A DNA stretch of 64,000 bases, from contig JAKLJY010000026.1 in NCBI GenBank assembly GCA_023150895.1, positions 1 to 64,000 on the forward strand, written 5' to 3'. Below, one piece after another: positions 52,101 through 61,665 of this stretch (positions within the stretch are counted from its first letter, which is position 1; every line of letters starts with the position of its first letter). The translations under genes were made by a program, and so were the position numbers. This DNA comes from Myxococcota bacterium (lineage in GTDB: Bacteria; Myxococcota_A; Bradymonadia; UBA7976; UBA1532). Below the pieces are notes generated by a model. The model made no database searches and had not been told where the DNA came from. It saw only the letters and a list, made by a program, of their open reading frames with translations.

Positions 52101-52734
52101 GACCCGCCCGGGCTCGATCGTCGATGCGATGCCGCCGGCGGCGGTGTCGGCCGGCAACGTCGAGACCTCGCAGCGCCTCGTCGACGCGATCTTCGGTGCG
52201 CTGGCGCTGCTTGCCCCCGGGCGGATTCCGGCGGCGAGCGGCGGCTCGATGAACAACGTGCTGTTCGGCGGCGTGGACGCCTCGGGTGCGCCGTTCGTGC
52301 ACTACGAGACGCTGGGCGGGGGCGCAGGCGCGTCGGCCGAGGGGCCGGGGCTGTCGGGCCGCCACACCCACATGACCAATACGCTCAATACACCGGTGGA
52401 GGCGCTCGAGCGGGCTTTTCCGGTCACGATCGAGGGGTACGCCCTGCGGACCGTCGAGCCGGCGCCGCCCGGCGAATTCTCTGGCGGTGCGGGCGTCCGC
52501 CGCATCTATCGATTTCACGGACCCGCCGAAGTGACCGTCGTCAGCGAGCGTCGGCGGCTCGCCCCGTGGGGCCTCGGGGGGGCGGCGCCGGGGGCTCCGG
52601 GTCACAATCGTCTCTTGCGCGCGAACGGTGAGGTCGTCCCTTTGCCCGGAAAGATCACGCTGCGCGTCGAAACCGGCGACCGTCTGGAGGTCGAAACCCC
52701 CGGGGGCGGCGGCTGGCGGGCCGCGTCCGATTAG
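49192..52734 (+). CDS. 5-oxoprolinase/hydantoinase A-B fusion
   Basis: The 1180-residue protein joins HyuA-like and HyuB-like halves, the normal single-chain form of ATP-dependent 5-oxoprolinase, which opens 5-oxoproline to glutamate. VAVDTGGTFTD at about residue 17 is the HyuA phosphate loop, and LRHGTTVATNAVLERRG and DMGGTSTDVSVI are other HyuA motifs. From about residue 660 the HyuB half starts with GLEIHRQRVSAIAEEMG and contains AHIPVHLGSTPLSV and NDPFSGGTHLPDV. The ATG at 49192 has GGAGG 7 bases upstream, preferred over an in-frame start at 49147. It could also be a hydantoin- or acetone-type carboxylase relative, as this family is often mislabelled. It stands alone next to a convergent lipoprotein gene. 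Confidence 0.9.
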   Translation: MREVVENAVDASTGRSLVAVDTGGTFTDLVAIATDGTRRHLKVPSTPDDPARAILAGLAALGVSSPALRHGTTVATNAVLERRGARVLLVTTAGFEDLLALGRQARPALYALHPTVPAPLVDRGDVLGYPGRLDGSGRRLAVPENDGLVAALRAALPGIEAVAVCTLHGYAHPVEEAEIVAAVRARSPGVFISVSHEVAPVMREFERASTTVVNAYVAPVMDRYLARLAAALPNGRIAIMGSAGGLSTVADARRRPVDTVLSGPAGGVRGAHAVGRRLGLDALLAVDMGGTSTDVSVITDELLPEDDGALGPHPLRISLLPIETVGAGGGSVAWIDDGGALRVGPHSAGATPGPACYGRGGEQPTVTDAHVVLGRLTTLVGGAMTLDVDAAHRAISRVAVPLGLSVPEAARAIVETVEATMARACRRVSSERGVDPRGLALVAFGGAAGLHACRLADELGCRTVVFPREPGLLSAEGMLEAPFAVDRTRPCLVAEASWPAANLVAATQSLVADVEAALSVSLPDPDDASDRREVRVVFDMRYQGQTHTLPVPVPLPLDVQTLRAAFDGIHRARFGHALPGDHPAELVSMRCLGRAYAARPRVEPDGASVTAAGAGWAAVGPAAFHAYSATLFVPPGWSARQGPTGDVVCTAEAPAAASTGLEIHRQRVSAIAEEMGHVLMRAAFSANIKERRDFSCAIFDADGGMVEHAAHIPVHLGSTPLSVEAARAAVSFAPDTQVILNDPFSGGTHLPDVTLVTPVFAPGAASPVFFVANRAHHADVGGIAAGSLPAPRGADGSARALTIDDEGFRLPPTVLDDATRARFANASRVPGDRTGDLAAQEAANAAGVRALTALVARCGLAEVRAWNAALRDYAERRMRAVLAALPPGTATFTDFLDDDGLGEAPIPLPVTVTLGAGTAVFDFRAAPDQVAGPMNAVRAIVVSAVFYVLECLAGGDLPANAGLLRPVTILTRPGSIVDAMPPAAVSAGNVETSQRLVDAIFGALALLAPGRIPAASGGSMNNVLFGGVDASGAPFVHYETLGGGAGASAEGPGLSGRHTHMTNTLNTPVEALERAFPVTIEGYALRTVEPAPPGEFSGGAGVRRIYRFHGPAEVTVVSERRRLAPWGLGGAAPGAPGHNRLLRANGEVVPLPGKITLRVETGDRLEVETPGGGGWRAASD

Positions 52735-52736
52735 AA

Positions 52737-55700
52737 TCAGAACTCGCGGCAGTCGGCGGGGATGTCCACGTCGCCGAACGCGTAGGCCCGGGCCTGCTTG
52801 AAGAGCAGCGCGCGCTCGTCGCCGAGCAGTTTGAACTCGGTGTCCATGGCGAACCAGCGTTGCGTACCGTCCGGGTCGAGCAGTGGCTGGTAGTGCCCGT
52901 GAATGGCCGCGAGCCGGCAGCTCAGGTCGGCGAGTTCTCCGTCGGTCAGCACGGGACGGCCGCCCGTCAGGCTGCTGCGGCCGAGGTACTCGATTGTCGG
53001 CGGCGAGCGCCGGTGGAAGACGAGTTGGTCGGAGGTCACCCCGGGCGCGGGGTTCGTGACGCTCGCCTCGCCGATCTGCGCGTTGATGTAGTGATCCCGA
53101 TAGAGCGGCTCGAGGATGTTGCGCGAGATCGCCACCCCGTTGGCGCGCTCGGTCGGGTAGGCCGGGTGGAGGAGAACACCCATCGCCACCGCGTCCTGCG
53201 CGACGTTGTGGTACGCGCGTTCGTCGTAGCCCCGGCGGTTCCAGAGGCTCGCCCAGACGGTGCGCAGCGCATCCGCGACCGTTGCTTCCGGATCCGCCCC
53301 GTCGGCGCTCGTCGACGTGTAGAGCCCGGCGCCGTTGAAACCGGGGAGGTCCTCGGTATTGCTGCTGCTGCGGAACCGCGCCTTCCCGGCACCGAAGTGC
53401 GTGGCGACGTAGGCCTCGACCTCATCGAGCAGCACCGGGTCCACCGGGTGGGCGGCGATGAGGCTTCGGACCTCGGCGAGTCCGGCGTCGCGGACGGCCG
53501 GATCGGCATGGAAGGCGGGATCGGCGGAGAGTGCTGCGAGGCGGGCCGCCGCTCCGCTCGCTTCGAAGTGTTCGAGGCCGTGCACGACCGGAATGGCGGC
53601 TGCGTCCGGGGGCACGAACAGCGGACCCGCGCAGTCGGGATCGCGGCTGACGACGCGGTACAACTCCGCGAACTGCGCGGCTTTGCCGCCGAGCGCGGGG
53701 AGGTCGGCGAACGCGCGTTCGCGGAGCGGGACGACGCCGCGCAGGCTCGTGTCGATGCGGGGCCGCACGGGGTCGCCGGTCGGCCGGCGCGAGGCCCAGA
53801 AGGCCAGCGCCTCCTCGGGCGGAACCGGGGTGACGTCGAAGGCGCCCGGGGCGACGGTGAGGCGAACCAGGGTGTCGAGGTGCGGCGCAATCCGGGCATC
53901 CTCTCGGGCGTTGCGCAGGGCCATGTTCGGGGTACCCCGGTTGCGGCTCAGCAAGTTGACGTGGGCGAGCGGGGTCTGGAACGCCTCGGTGATCAGCCCG
54001 CCGACGAGCGGAATGTCGTTCGGGACGCGATCCGTCACGACGATGACCTGCTCACCCAGCGGCGCCTGCTCGAGCGCGTCCGCGGGGACGAACGTCAGGA
54101 CGCCATACCCGACGGCTTCGGTCAGGGGTTGATAGGTGACCCCACGGTACGGGGCGTTGATGCCCACGATCGGGAGGCGTCCGTCGAGGGCACGGACCCG
54201 CTCGACCTGCCCGGCGTCGGCCGCCCGAAGCGCGTACCGGCGGTGGTCGTCGACGTGCGCCATCACCGCCAGGAAACCGCGGCGCATTTGTTCCGAGGTC
54301 AGCGCGTCGCCGGCGGCGTACTCGACGGTGTAGAGATCGGCGCCGGCATGGTGGACGAGCGTGCCCATCAGGAAGCGCCGACCCTCACTGCGGAAGTAGT
54401 TGACCTCACTGAACGCCAGCCAGCCGTCGTAGAACAGGGCGTTCTCCTGCGGGTCGCACCGATCCAGGTGCGGCTGGCCCAGAATCGCTTCCCGGACGAA
54501 GGTGTAATGGAGGTCCCACCGGGCCGTGTCGAGGAAGTACAGGGTGTCGCCGGCGGCCATGTCGAGCAGCCACTTGACCTGCTCGACGCCGACCGAGGTG
54601 CCGCCGCGGGCCAACCGCGGGAAGTCGCCCGGAGTGCGGAGGTGGCGCACGCGATCCCCGATCGGCCGCTCCGGGAGCGGATCACAGGCGTCGTTCGGGG
54701 CGCCGGGCGTCGGCACGCGACAGAAGACGTGGCGACCGGTCGCGTCGGGTCGTCGGGCCAATGAGGCGCCGGCCGGGAACGCCATGCCGTCCACGCGGTC
54801 GGTGGCGAACCCCTCTCCGGGGCCGTAGAGGGCGACGATGAACTCCCCTCCGTTCGCGTCGAGCAGCGCGCGTTGTGCCGCGTCGAGCGCGAGGACGGAC
54901 CGGTCACCGGGGGCGAGCACTTCGCCCGGTTCGCCGAGCGACCGGACCTCGCCGTCGTCGGGCCCGGGCGGGGGGCGTCCGGGCCCGTGCGCCGCCAGGA
55001 CGAGCCGCCAGCCGTCCAACGGCACGGGCGCGTCGGTCGCGTTGTGCACCTCGATGAAGGGCGGTTCCCCGCCGGCCTCGTCCGGGTACAGGGCAAGCTC
55101 GTCCAGCGACAGGGGGTGTGGAGGGGTCGGCCAGGGGTCGGGCCACGCGTACGGCGTGAACGTCTCGTCGTCGGGCAGCGCCGGCGGCGGCGGGGGGCCA
55201 CAGGTCGGACCGTTCGACCGCCCCGGCGTCGCCCACCCGCAGACTTCGAACGCCCCGCGCCCGTCGGGACGGCGGGCGAAGGACTCGTTTTCGCCCATTG
55301 GGGGCAGCTCGACCTCGTCGATCAGGGTGCCTGCCGGACTCCAGAGGCGCAGAGACTCCCCCGACCCGGAGAGCTTGAAGTCCACGTGCGCTGGCCCCTC
55401 GCCCGGCGCGCCGTCCGCGAACAACACCACGACCCCGCCCGGGGGCACCCGGAGCGCCGGATCGGACGGGAGGGTCGTGTCCGGATCTTCGTCGTCGCCG
55501 AGGGCGTAGCCCGCGAGGTCGACGGTCTCGGCCCCCGCGTTGACCAGCTCGATCCAGTCTTCGAGCGCGCCCTGCTCGTCGACCCACGTCCCGCCGTTGC
55601 GGCTCTGCACCTCGTTGAGCCGGATGGGATCGGGGAGCGGGGCCCCGGCATCCGGCTCCGGGCCGGCGTCCCGGTGCGGACCACCGCCGTCGGCGGGTCG

Positions 55701-55907
55701 AGGCGCGGCGTCCGGCTGCGTGGCATCGAGCCGCCCGGCCTCGGGACCGGGCGTCGACGCGTCTGACGGGCCGATGTCGGGCTCGACGGGCTGCCCGTCG
55801 CGCACTGGAACCGAAGACCCCGAAGGATCGCACGCGGCCAAGGCCGCGACGCCGCAGAGCGACCGGAACCAGAGTGCGCGTCGCGTCGAGGGTGCCCTTC
55901 TGAACAT
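52737..55907 (-). CDS. lipoprotein with lamin-tail domains and a PEP-synthase-like module
   Basis: The 1056-residue protein has a lipobox Cys at residue 26 (AALAAC), a Pro/Asp linker and two lamin-tail-type beta domains (about 95-200 and 255-360; the first has LEDWIELVNAGAETVDLAGY). A middle region ends with a swivelling-type segment (GGLITEAFQTPLAHVNLLSR), its His placed like the phosphohistidine of PEP-utilising enzymes. From about 710 to the end is a pyruvate/PEP-binding ATP-grasp module, with LGGKAAQFAELYRV and ARFRSSSNTEDLPGFNG. In PEP synthase the swivel follows the ATP-grasp; here it precedes. Export would place this nucleotide-using fold outside the cytoplasm, so its substrate is unknown. 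Starts at 55907 or 55919 fit equally; its 3' end nearly abuts the convergent oxoprolinase gene. Confidence 0.8.
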   Translation of the reverse strand: MFRRAPSTRRALWFRSLCGVAALAACDPSGSSVPVRDGQPVEPDIGPSDASTPGPEAGRLDATQPDAAPRPADGGGPHRDAGPEPDAGAPLPDPIRLNEVQSRNGGTWVDEQGALEDWIELVNAGAETVDLAGYALGDDEDPDTTLPSDPALRVPPGGVVVLFADGAPGEGPAHVDFKLSGSGESLRLWSPAGTLIDEVELPPMGENESFARRPDGRGAFEVCGWATPGRSNGPTCGPPPPPALPDDETFTPYAWPDPWPTPPHPLSLDELALYPDEAGGEPPFIEVHNATDAPVPLDGWRLVLAAHGPGRPPPGPDDGEVRSLGEPGEVLAPGDRSVLALDAAQRALLDANGGEFIVALYGPGEGFATDRVDGMAFPAGASLARRPDATGRHVFCRVPTPGAPNDACDPLPERPIGDRVRHLRTPGDFPRLARGGTSVGVEQVKWLLDMAAGDTLYFLDTARWDLHYTFVREAILGQPHLDRCDPQENALFYDGWLAFSEVNYFRSEGRRFLMGTLVHHAGADLYTVEYAAGDALTSEQMRRGFLAVMAHVDDHRRYALRAADAGQVERVRALDGRLPIVGINAPYRGVTYQPLTEAVGYGVLTFVPADALEQAPLGEQVIVVTDRVPNDIPLVGGLITEAFQTPLAHVNLLSRNRGTPNMALRNAREDARIAPHLDTLVRLTVAPGAFDVTPVPPEEALAFWASRRPTGDPVRPRIDTSLRGVVPLRERAFADLPALGGKAAQFAELYRVVSRDPDCAGPLFVPPDAAAIPVVHGLEHFEASGAAARLAALSADPAFHADPAVRDAGLAEVRSLIAAHPVDPVLLDEVEAYVATHFGAGKARFRSSSNTEDLPGFNGAGLYTSTSADGADPEATVADALRTVWASLWNRRGYDERAYHNVAQDAVAMGVLLHPAYPTERANGVAISRNILEPLYRDHYINAQIGEASVTNPAPGVTSDQLVFHRRSPPTIEYLGRSSLTGGRPVLTDGELADLSCRLAAIHGHYQPLLDPDGTQRWFAMDTEFKLLGDERALLFKQARAYAFGDVDIPADCREF

Positions 55908-56935
55908 GGCGCTCAGCATCCCGCACCCCGGACCGGATTGCACGCGATGCCGCGCTCCGCAGCCGCAGCGCGGGCCAATCCGCCCGGGGCGTGCGGCGTC
56001 TCGGTTGCGGCCCGGACGCACGATTGCGTAGGCTGGGGCCCATGGGCGACCGCCCCGGTCGCCGCGAGAGTGAGGTGCACGGATGTCGGCACGTCGTCGT
56101 TCGGCGCGGGGGGCGGCAGCCATTCGCCTCGTCGGGTTGGTCGGTCTCTCCATCGCGGCGGCGGCCATGGGGGTGGCGTTCTACGGCCCGCGGGAGGCCC
56201 CGTCGAGTGGGACGCCGGCCGCGCAGGCATAGGACGGAGAGTCCGACCCGTCTCTGCGGAGGCTCGGGACCGGATTGGCGGCGCGGTCCGTCCAGGAAGG
56301 TGCGTTCGAGGTCATCGACCCCTCGGTGCTCGCGGGCACCCGACGCGACGAATTCTCAGTGACTGCCGTCGACGCGGCCCCGCGAACGGCGGTCGCCGGC
56401 CGACCGAAATTGGTGCTCGTCCTCGACACCTCGGGCTCGATGTCCGCGGAGATGGCCGAGGGCGATACGAGCCGCGCCGAGGCGTTGCGGGCCGGCGTCG
56501 AGGTCCTGCTCCGCAACGATGACGCCGTCGACTTCGGCCTCGTGCTCTTCGACCACCGGATCCGGCAGGTCGTCCCCATCGCCCGCAACAACCGGGGGGC
56601 GATCATGGCCGCCCTGGGGCGCGCTTCTCCGGGCGCCGGCACCTGCTACGACGCGCTCGGGACGGCGGACGAACTCCTCCGAGGAGAACCCGACACGGGC
56701 CGGTACGTTCTTTTCGCCACCGATGGCGCGGCGAATCCGGGGTGCAGCGACGGCAGCCGAGAGGCCGCAGCGCTGCGCGCCGCCGGCGCGACGATCTTCA
56801 CCGTGAGCCTGGGGGCCGGCGGGCCATTCCTCGACCACATCCGCTCGCTGGCCAGTCACACCGGCCCCGAGACACCCGCGGCCTACACGTTCGAACCGAA
56901 GACGAGCTTCGAACTGCAGCAGATCTTCGCGTCGG

Positions 56936-57874
<939 letters not shown>

Positions 57875-57918
57875 CGATCGCTTGCTCCCGTGCGGACGGC
57901 CGCAGCATAGTCCGGCGC

Positions 57919-58338
57919 ATGCGATGGTTCCACGGACTCGCCCTCGGATGGGGGCTCGGATTCGGCGCGTGCGGGGGGGACGAGGCGGCCGACGAGTCCG
58001 CGCGGCGCTGCGCGGACGCCGGCCCCCCGGCCTGTACGCCCCTCTATCCGGCCACGTTCGACGAGATCTACGACCGACGACTCGCGCCGACGTGCGCCTC
58101 GGCGTCCGCATGCCACGGTGCGGGGGGTCAGGGCGGACTCTCGTTCACCACCGCCGACGAGGCCTACGCCGCGCTGGTCGAAGCGGGGCGCGTCGTTCCC
58201 GGGGCCGCCGCGTGCGGGGTCCTCGTCGAACGACTCACGACGACGGCCGCACCCGAGATGATGCCGCCGGGCGCGCCCCTGTCGGCCGAGGAACTCTGCG
58301 CGATCCAGACGTGGATCGCCGCGGGCGCCGCTCGATGA
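57919..58338 (+). CDS. small cytochrome-like lipoprotein with non-canonical Cys-His motif
   Basis: The 139-residue protein has a short signal and lipobox (GLGFGAC), then a compact domain of the kind found in Planctomycetes-type cytochrome c-like proteins, ending EELCAIQTWIAAGAA. The expected haem motif CxxCH reads CASASACH, with five residues between the cysteines, so covalent haem attachment is doubtful and a disulfide is possible. MMPPGAPLS near the end resembles the Met-containing segment of such domains. Its stop overlaps the start of the pentahaem cytochrome gene (ATGA), so they are cotranslated. CATAGT 7 bases before the ATG may be a weak -10. Confidence 0.7.
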   Translation: MRWFHGLALGWGLGFGACGGDEAADESARRCADAGPPACTPLYPATFDEIYDRRLAPTCASASACHGAGGQGGLSFTTADEAYAALVEAGRVVPGAAACGVLVERLTTTAAPEMMPPGAPLSAEELCAIQTWIAAGAAR

Positions 58339-59774
58339 CGCGCCCCGTCGACCGCTTCGCGGGTGCGCTTGTGGTGGCGCTCTCCCCCCTGTCGGGGTGC
58401 GGCGAGGACGCACCCGCTCGGGGACCGCTCACCGCCGAGGAACGCCTCGACCCCGCCGCCTGCGGCGAGTGCCACCCGGACCACTACCGCGAGTGGAGCG
58501 GCAGCATGCACGCCTACGCCGGCGAGGATCCCGTGTTCCGTGCCATGAACGCACGCGGGCAACGCGAGACCGACGGCGCGCTCGGAGACTTCTGCGTACG
58601 TTGCCACGCGCCGCTCGCCGTCGAACGCGGCCTCACGAAGGACGGTCTGAACCTCGACGAGGTGCCGCCGAATCTGCGTGGCGTGACCTGCATCTTCTGC
58701 CACAGCGCGGTGCGCGCCGAGGGTCACGCCAACAACCCGCTCGTCCGCGTCGACGACGGCGTGATGCGCGGCGGCATCGCCGATCCCGTTCCGAATCCGG
58801 CACATGGATCCGTGAAGTCGTCGCTGCACGATGGCGCCTCGCTCCAGTCTTCGGCGCTGTGCGGGCCGTGCCACGACATCGTGACACCCGGTGGTCTCCA
58901 CCTCGAGCGGACGTACGCCGAGTGGCAGGCGTCCATCTATGCGTCCGACGACCCCCGTTTCCGCAACAGTTGTGCGGCCTGCCATATGCCCGGACGGGAC
59001 GGGCCGGCGGCGGACTTCGAGGGCGTCCCGCTGCGGCGGGTCCACGACCACTCGATGGCCGCGGTCGACGTGGCGCTCACGGATTTTCCCGAGCGCGCGG
59101 CCCAGCGGGAGAAGGTGCAGCTCGCGTTGAACGGGAGCGTGCTCGCCGAGCTCTGCGTCGTCGAGGTCAGCGGCGGCGCGGACATCGAGGTCTACCTGGA
59201 GAACGTCGGGGCAGGCCACGCCTTCCCGACCGGGGCGAGCCAGGACCGGCGCATCTGGCTCGAACTCTCCGCGCGGGCCGGCGACGAAACGCTGCTCGAG
59301 GTCGGTCATTTCGCGCCGGGCGAGATCATCCCGGACCCGGCCGATGCGCCCGAACTCTGGCAGTTCCGGGACGTCATGTTCGACGCCGACGGCCGGGTGA
59401 CGCACGACTTCTGGCGGGCGGTGCGTCTGGAGAGCAACGTCTTGCCCGCCCCGAATGGCGTGCTGCCCGGTGAGCCCGGTTACATCAACGTCCACGTCCC
59501 GCGGCGATACCGGGTCATCGGACCGACACCCGACCTCGTCGAGACGCGGCTCTGGCTCACCCCGATGGGCTTCGACGTGCTGACGGACCTCGTGCGCAGC
59601 GGCGACCTCGACGCGGCCTACCTCGACGCCATGCCGACGTTCGAAATCGAGAGCGTTCGCCTCACCTGGACGCGAGCGGCAGCCGAGTCACGGATTTCGA
59701 CCTTCTCCGATCGACCGGCGCTCTGCGTCGGCCTCAACGGGCAATCTCGACGCCAAACACCACCTGGTCGGTGA
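58335..59774 (+). CDS. pentahaem c-type cytochrome lipoprotein
   Basis: The 479-residue protein has a lipobox (ALSPLSGC) and five CxxCH haem motifs within the first 230 residues: CGECH, CVRCH, CIFCH, CGPCH and CAACH. Spacing is like cytochrome c-554-type multihaem proteins. The second half (about 260-479) is a beta-rich region, with NVGAGHAFPTGASQDRR, common in such multihaem proteins. It probably carries electrons in the periplasm or at the outer membrane. The ATG at 58335 overlaps the stop of the preceding gene. Its 3' end overlaps the convergent FixH-like gene by 41 bases. The redox partner is not visible here. Confidence 0.88.
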   Translation: MTRPVDRFAGALVVALSPLSGCGEDAPARGPLTAEERLDPAACGECHPDHYREWSGSMHAYAGEDPVFRAMNARGQRETDGALGDFCVRCHAPLAVERGLTKDGLNLDEVPPNLRGVTCIFCHSAVRAEGHANNPLVRVDDGVMRGGIADPVPNPAHGSVKSSLHDGASLQSSALCGPCHDIVTPGGLHLERTYAEWQASIYASDDPRFRNSCAACHMPGRDGPAADFEGVPLRRVHDHSMAAVDVALTDFPERAAQREKVQLALNGSVLAELCVVEVSGGADIEVYLENVGAGHAFPTGASQDRRIWLELSARAGDETLLEVGHFAPGEIIPDPADAPELWQFRDVMFDADGRVTHDFWRAVRLESNVLPAPNGVLPGEPGYINVHVPRRYRVIGPTPDLVETRLWLTPMGFDVLTDLVRSGDLDAAYLDAMPTFEIESVRLTWTRAAAESRISTFSDRPALCVGLNGQSRRQTPPGR

Positions 59775-60231
59775 GAAGGCCGCAGACGAGATCGAAGGTG
59801 ATCTCCCATCGACCGGGCATGAAGAGGTTCATCTCGTCGACGTGAAACTGGCCGGGAGTGTCGCCCGGTCGAATCACGGGTTCGGTCGTCGACGTGTGCC
59901 CGTGGGCCGGCATGAAAAGCCCGACCGCCACGGTGCAATCGCTCGGGGGTGAGCCGTCGGGGTCGCTTACTGCGATGAGCCAGTCGTTGAGGTCGCGCGC
60001 CGGCGGGGCGGGCGTCGCCTCCTGGATGGCGACGCGCAAGCGCCCCTCGACGCCCGCTCGCGGCTGCCCGATGGCGAAGTCGTCGGTCGGGGCGGCGTCG
60101 GTCGTACCACCCGCGGGGCCGCCCCCGGCGGCGCTCGAGGCCTCATCCGCGGCTTCACCGCATCCGATCATCGACGTCGTCGTCACGATGACCGCGAGGG
60201 CCGCGCGCGCACAGGTCAGTTGGCCGAGCAT
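59734..60231 (-). CDS. FixH/YtkA-like lipoprotein
   Basis: The 165-residue protein has a lipobox (TTTSMIGC), a Gly/Ala linker and a single beta-sandwich domain. LFMPAHGHTSTTEPVI and NLFMPGRWEITFDLV are the two conserved blocks of YtkA/FixH-type domains, whose His and Met residues can bind copper. It may handle copper for the neighbouring electron-transfer proteins, but this is inferred from family and position. A GATACT box 7 bases before the ATG at 60231 could be a weak leaderless promoter. The gene converges on the pentahaem cytochrome gene. Confidence 0.8.
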   Translation of the reverse strand: MLGQLTCARAALAVIVTTTSMIGCGEAADEASSAAGGGPAGGTTDAAPTDDFAIGQPRAGVEGRLRVAIQEATPAPPARDLNDWLIAVSDPDGSPPSDCTVAVGLFMPAHGHTSTTEPVIRPGDTPGQFHVDEMNLFMPGRWEITFDLVCGLLTDQVVFGVEIAR

Positions 60232-60348
60232 GCCGCCGAGTATCCAGGTCCGACACCCGCCGGGTCAACCGGGGCTCGACGGTTGCCGTTCCACCGGACA
60301 TCGACTACGGTCCCGACCAGGCGTCACGACAGGCCAGGGCGCGATCGC

Positions 60349-61665
60349 TTGCAAGAGTTCCTCGTCATTCTCTTTCTCCTGTTGTTGAACGGGGTCTTCG
60401 CGGGCGCGGAAATCGCAGTGCTCTCGCTGCGCAAGACCCGCATCGCCGAGCTTGCGGAGCAGGGCAGCCGGGCCGTCAAGGCGATTCAGGCGCTGCGCGA
60501 TGACCCGGAGCGGTTCCTGGCGACGGTGCAGATCGGCATCACGGTCGTCGGGACCACGGCGGCGACCTACGGCGGCGCGAACATGGCCGACGATTTCGCC
60601 GCGGCGCTCGAGCCGTTGCCCATCGTGGGGCCATACGCCCAGCAGATCGGCATGACGCTCGTCGTGGCGATGGTCTCGTACCTCGGACTGGTCGTGGGCG
60701 AGCTGGTGCCGAAGTCCCTCGCGCTGCGCTCGACCGAGTCCTACGCACGCCTGATCGCCCGGCCCATTTTGGGACTGGCCTGGCTGGCGCGCCCCGCCGT
60801 CTCGTTTCTCACCTGGTCGTCGAACCTCGTCCTTCGCCTGTTCGGCGACAGCACCAGCTTCACCGAGGCGCGCCTCTCGCCGGAGGAGCTGCGACTGATG
60901 GTGACCGAGGCGGCCAAGAGCGGCTCCCTCGACCCCCGGGCGGGCGAGATTGCCTCGCGGGCGATCGAGTTCGGCGAACTGACGGCCGAGGAGTGCATGG
61001 TGCCGCGGGGGGCCGTCGTGGCGATGCAGCGCAGCGCCTCGCCGGACCTGATCCGCCGGATCATGCTCGAGGAGAACCACTCGCGCGTTCCCGTGTACGA
61101 GGGCACGATTGATCAGATCGTCGGGTACGTCACCGCGAAGGACGTCCTCGCGATGTCCATGGAGCACGGCCTGCTCGTCATCGAGGACATCCTCCGGCCG
61201 GCCTACTTCGTGCCCGAGTCCATGCCGGCGGTGGACCTGCTCCAATCGATGCAGAAGAAGCGCACGCCCCTGGCGATCGTCGTCGACGAGCTCGGCAGCG
61301 TGACGGGCATCGTCACCATGGAGGACCTCGTCGAGGAGCTCGTCGGCGAGATCTTCAGCGAGCACGACAAGGCCCCCGAAGACCAGTTCGTCCGCGAGGC
61401 CAGCGGCGCGGTGCGGGTTCAGGGGGCCATGACGATCCGCGACGTGAACCGGGCGTTGGGCCTCGATCTGCCCGAAGGCGACGACTGGACGACGGTCGCC
61501 GGGCTGTGCATCAGCCTGGCGGGTCGCATTCCCGGAACGGGGACCCGGCTGAAGTCGCCGGACGGGCGGGTCCTCGAGGTGCTCGACGCCAACCCGCGCC
61601 GCGTGCGGCTCGTGCGCATCGAGCCCCCGCCCGAGGTGCCCCCCACCGCCGCGTCAGACGACTGA
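60349..61665 (+). CDS. CNNM/CorC-type membrane protein (DUF21, CBS pair, CorC domain)
   Basis: The 438-residue protein has the DUF21 membrane domain of four hydrophobic helices (LVILFLLLLNGVFAGAEIAV, VVAMVSYLGLVVGELVPK), then two CBS motifs over about residues 215-340 (EENHSRVPVYEGTIDQIVG, KKRTPLAIVVDELGSVTG), and a C-terminal CorC/HlyC domain. Such proteins are implicated in magnesium or cobalt transport or its control; the old hemolysin name is misleading. The start is a TTG at 60349, as it gives the family's typical membrane start; a longer frame goes up to 60220. A TACGGT box at 60306-60311 could be the -10. It overlaps the convergent MutH-like gene by 12 bases. Confidence 0.92.
   Translation: MQEFLVILFLLLLNGVFAGAEIAVLSLRKTRIAELAEQGSRAVKAIQALRDDPERFLATVQIGITVVGTTAATYGGANMADDFAAALEPLPIVGPYAQQIGMTLVVAMVSYLGLVVGELVPKSLALRSTESYARLIARPILGLAWLARPAVSFLTWSSNLVLRLFGDSTSFTEARLSPEELRLMVTEAAKSGSLDPRAGEIASRAIEFGELTAEECMVPRGAVVAMQRSASPDLIRRIMLEENHSRVPVYEGTIDQIVGYVTAKDVLAMSMEHGLLVIEDILRPAYFVPESMPAVDLLQSMQKKRTPLAIVVDELGSVTGIVTMEDLVEELVGEIFSEHDKAPEDQFVREASGAVRVQGAMTIRDVNRALGLDLPEGDDWTTVAGLCISLAGRIPGTGTRLKSPDGRVLEVLDANPRRVRLVRIEPPPEVPPTAASDD

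Noticed and set aside
49192-52734. Fusion of HyuA and HyuB halves as a novel enzyme
   Set aside because: Single-chain fusions are the normal form of ATP-dependent 5-oxoprolinases.
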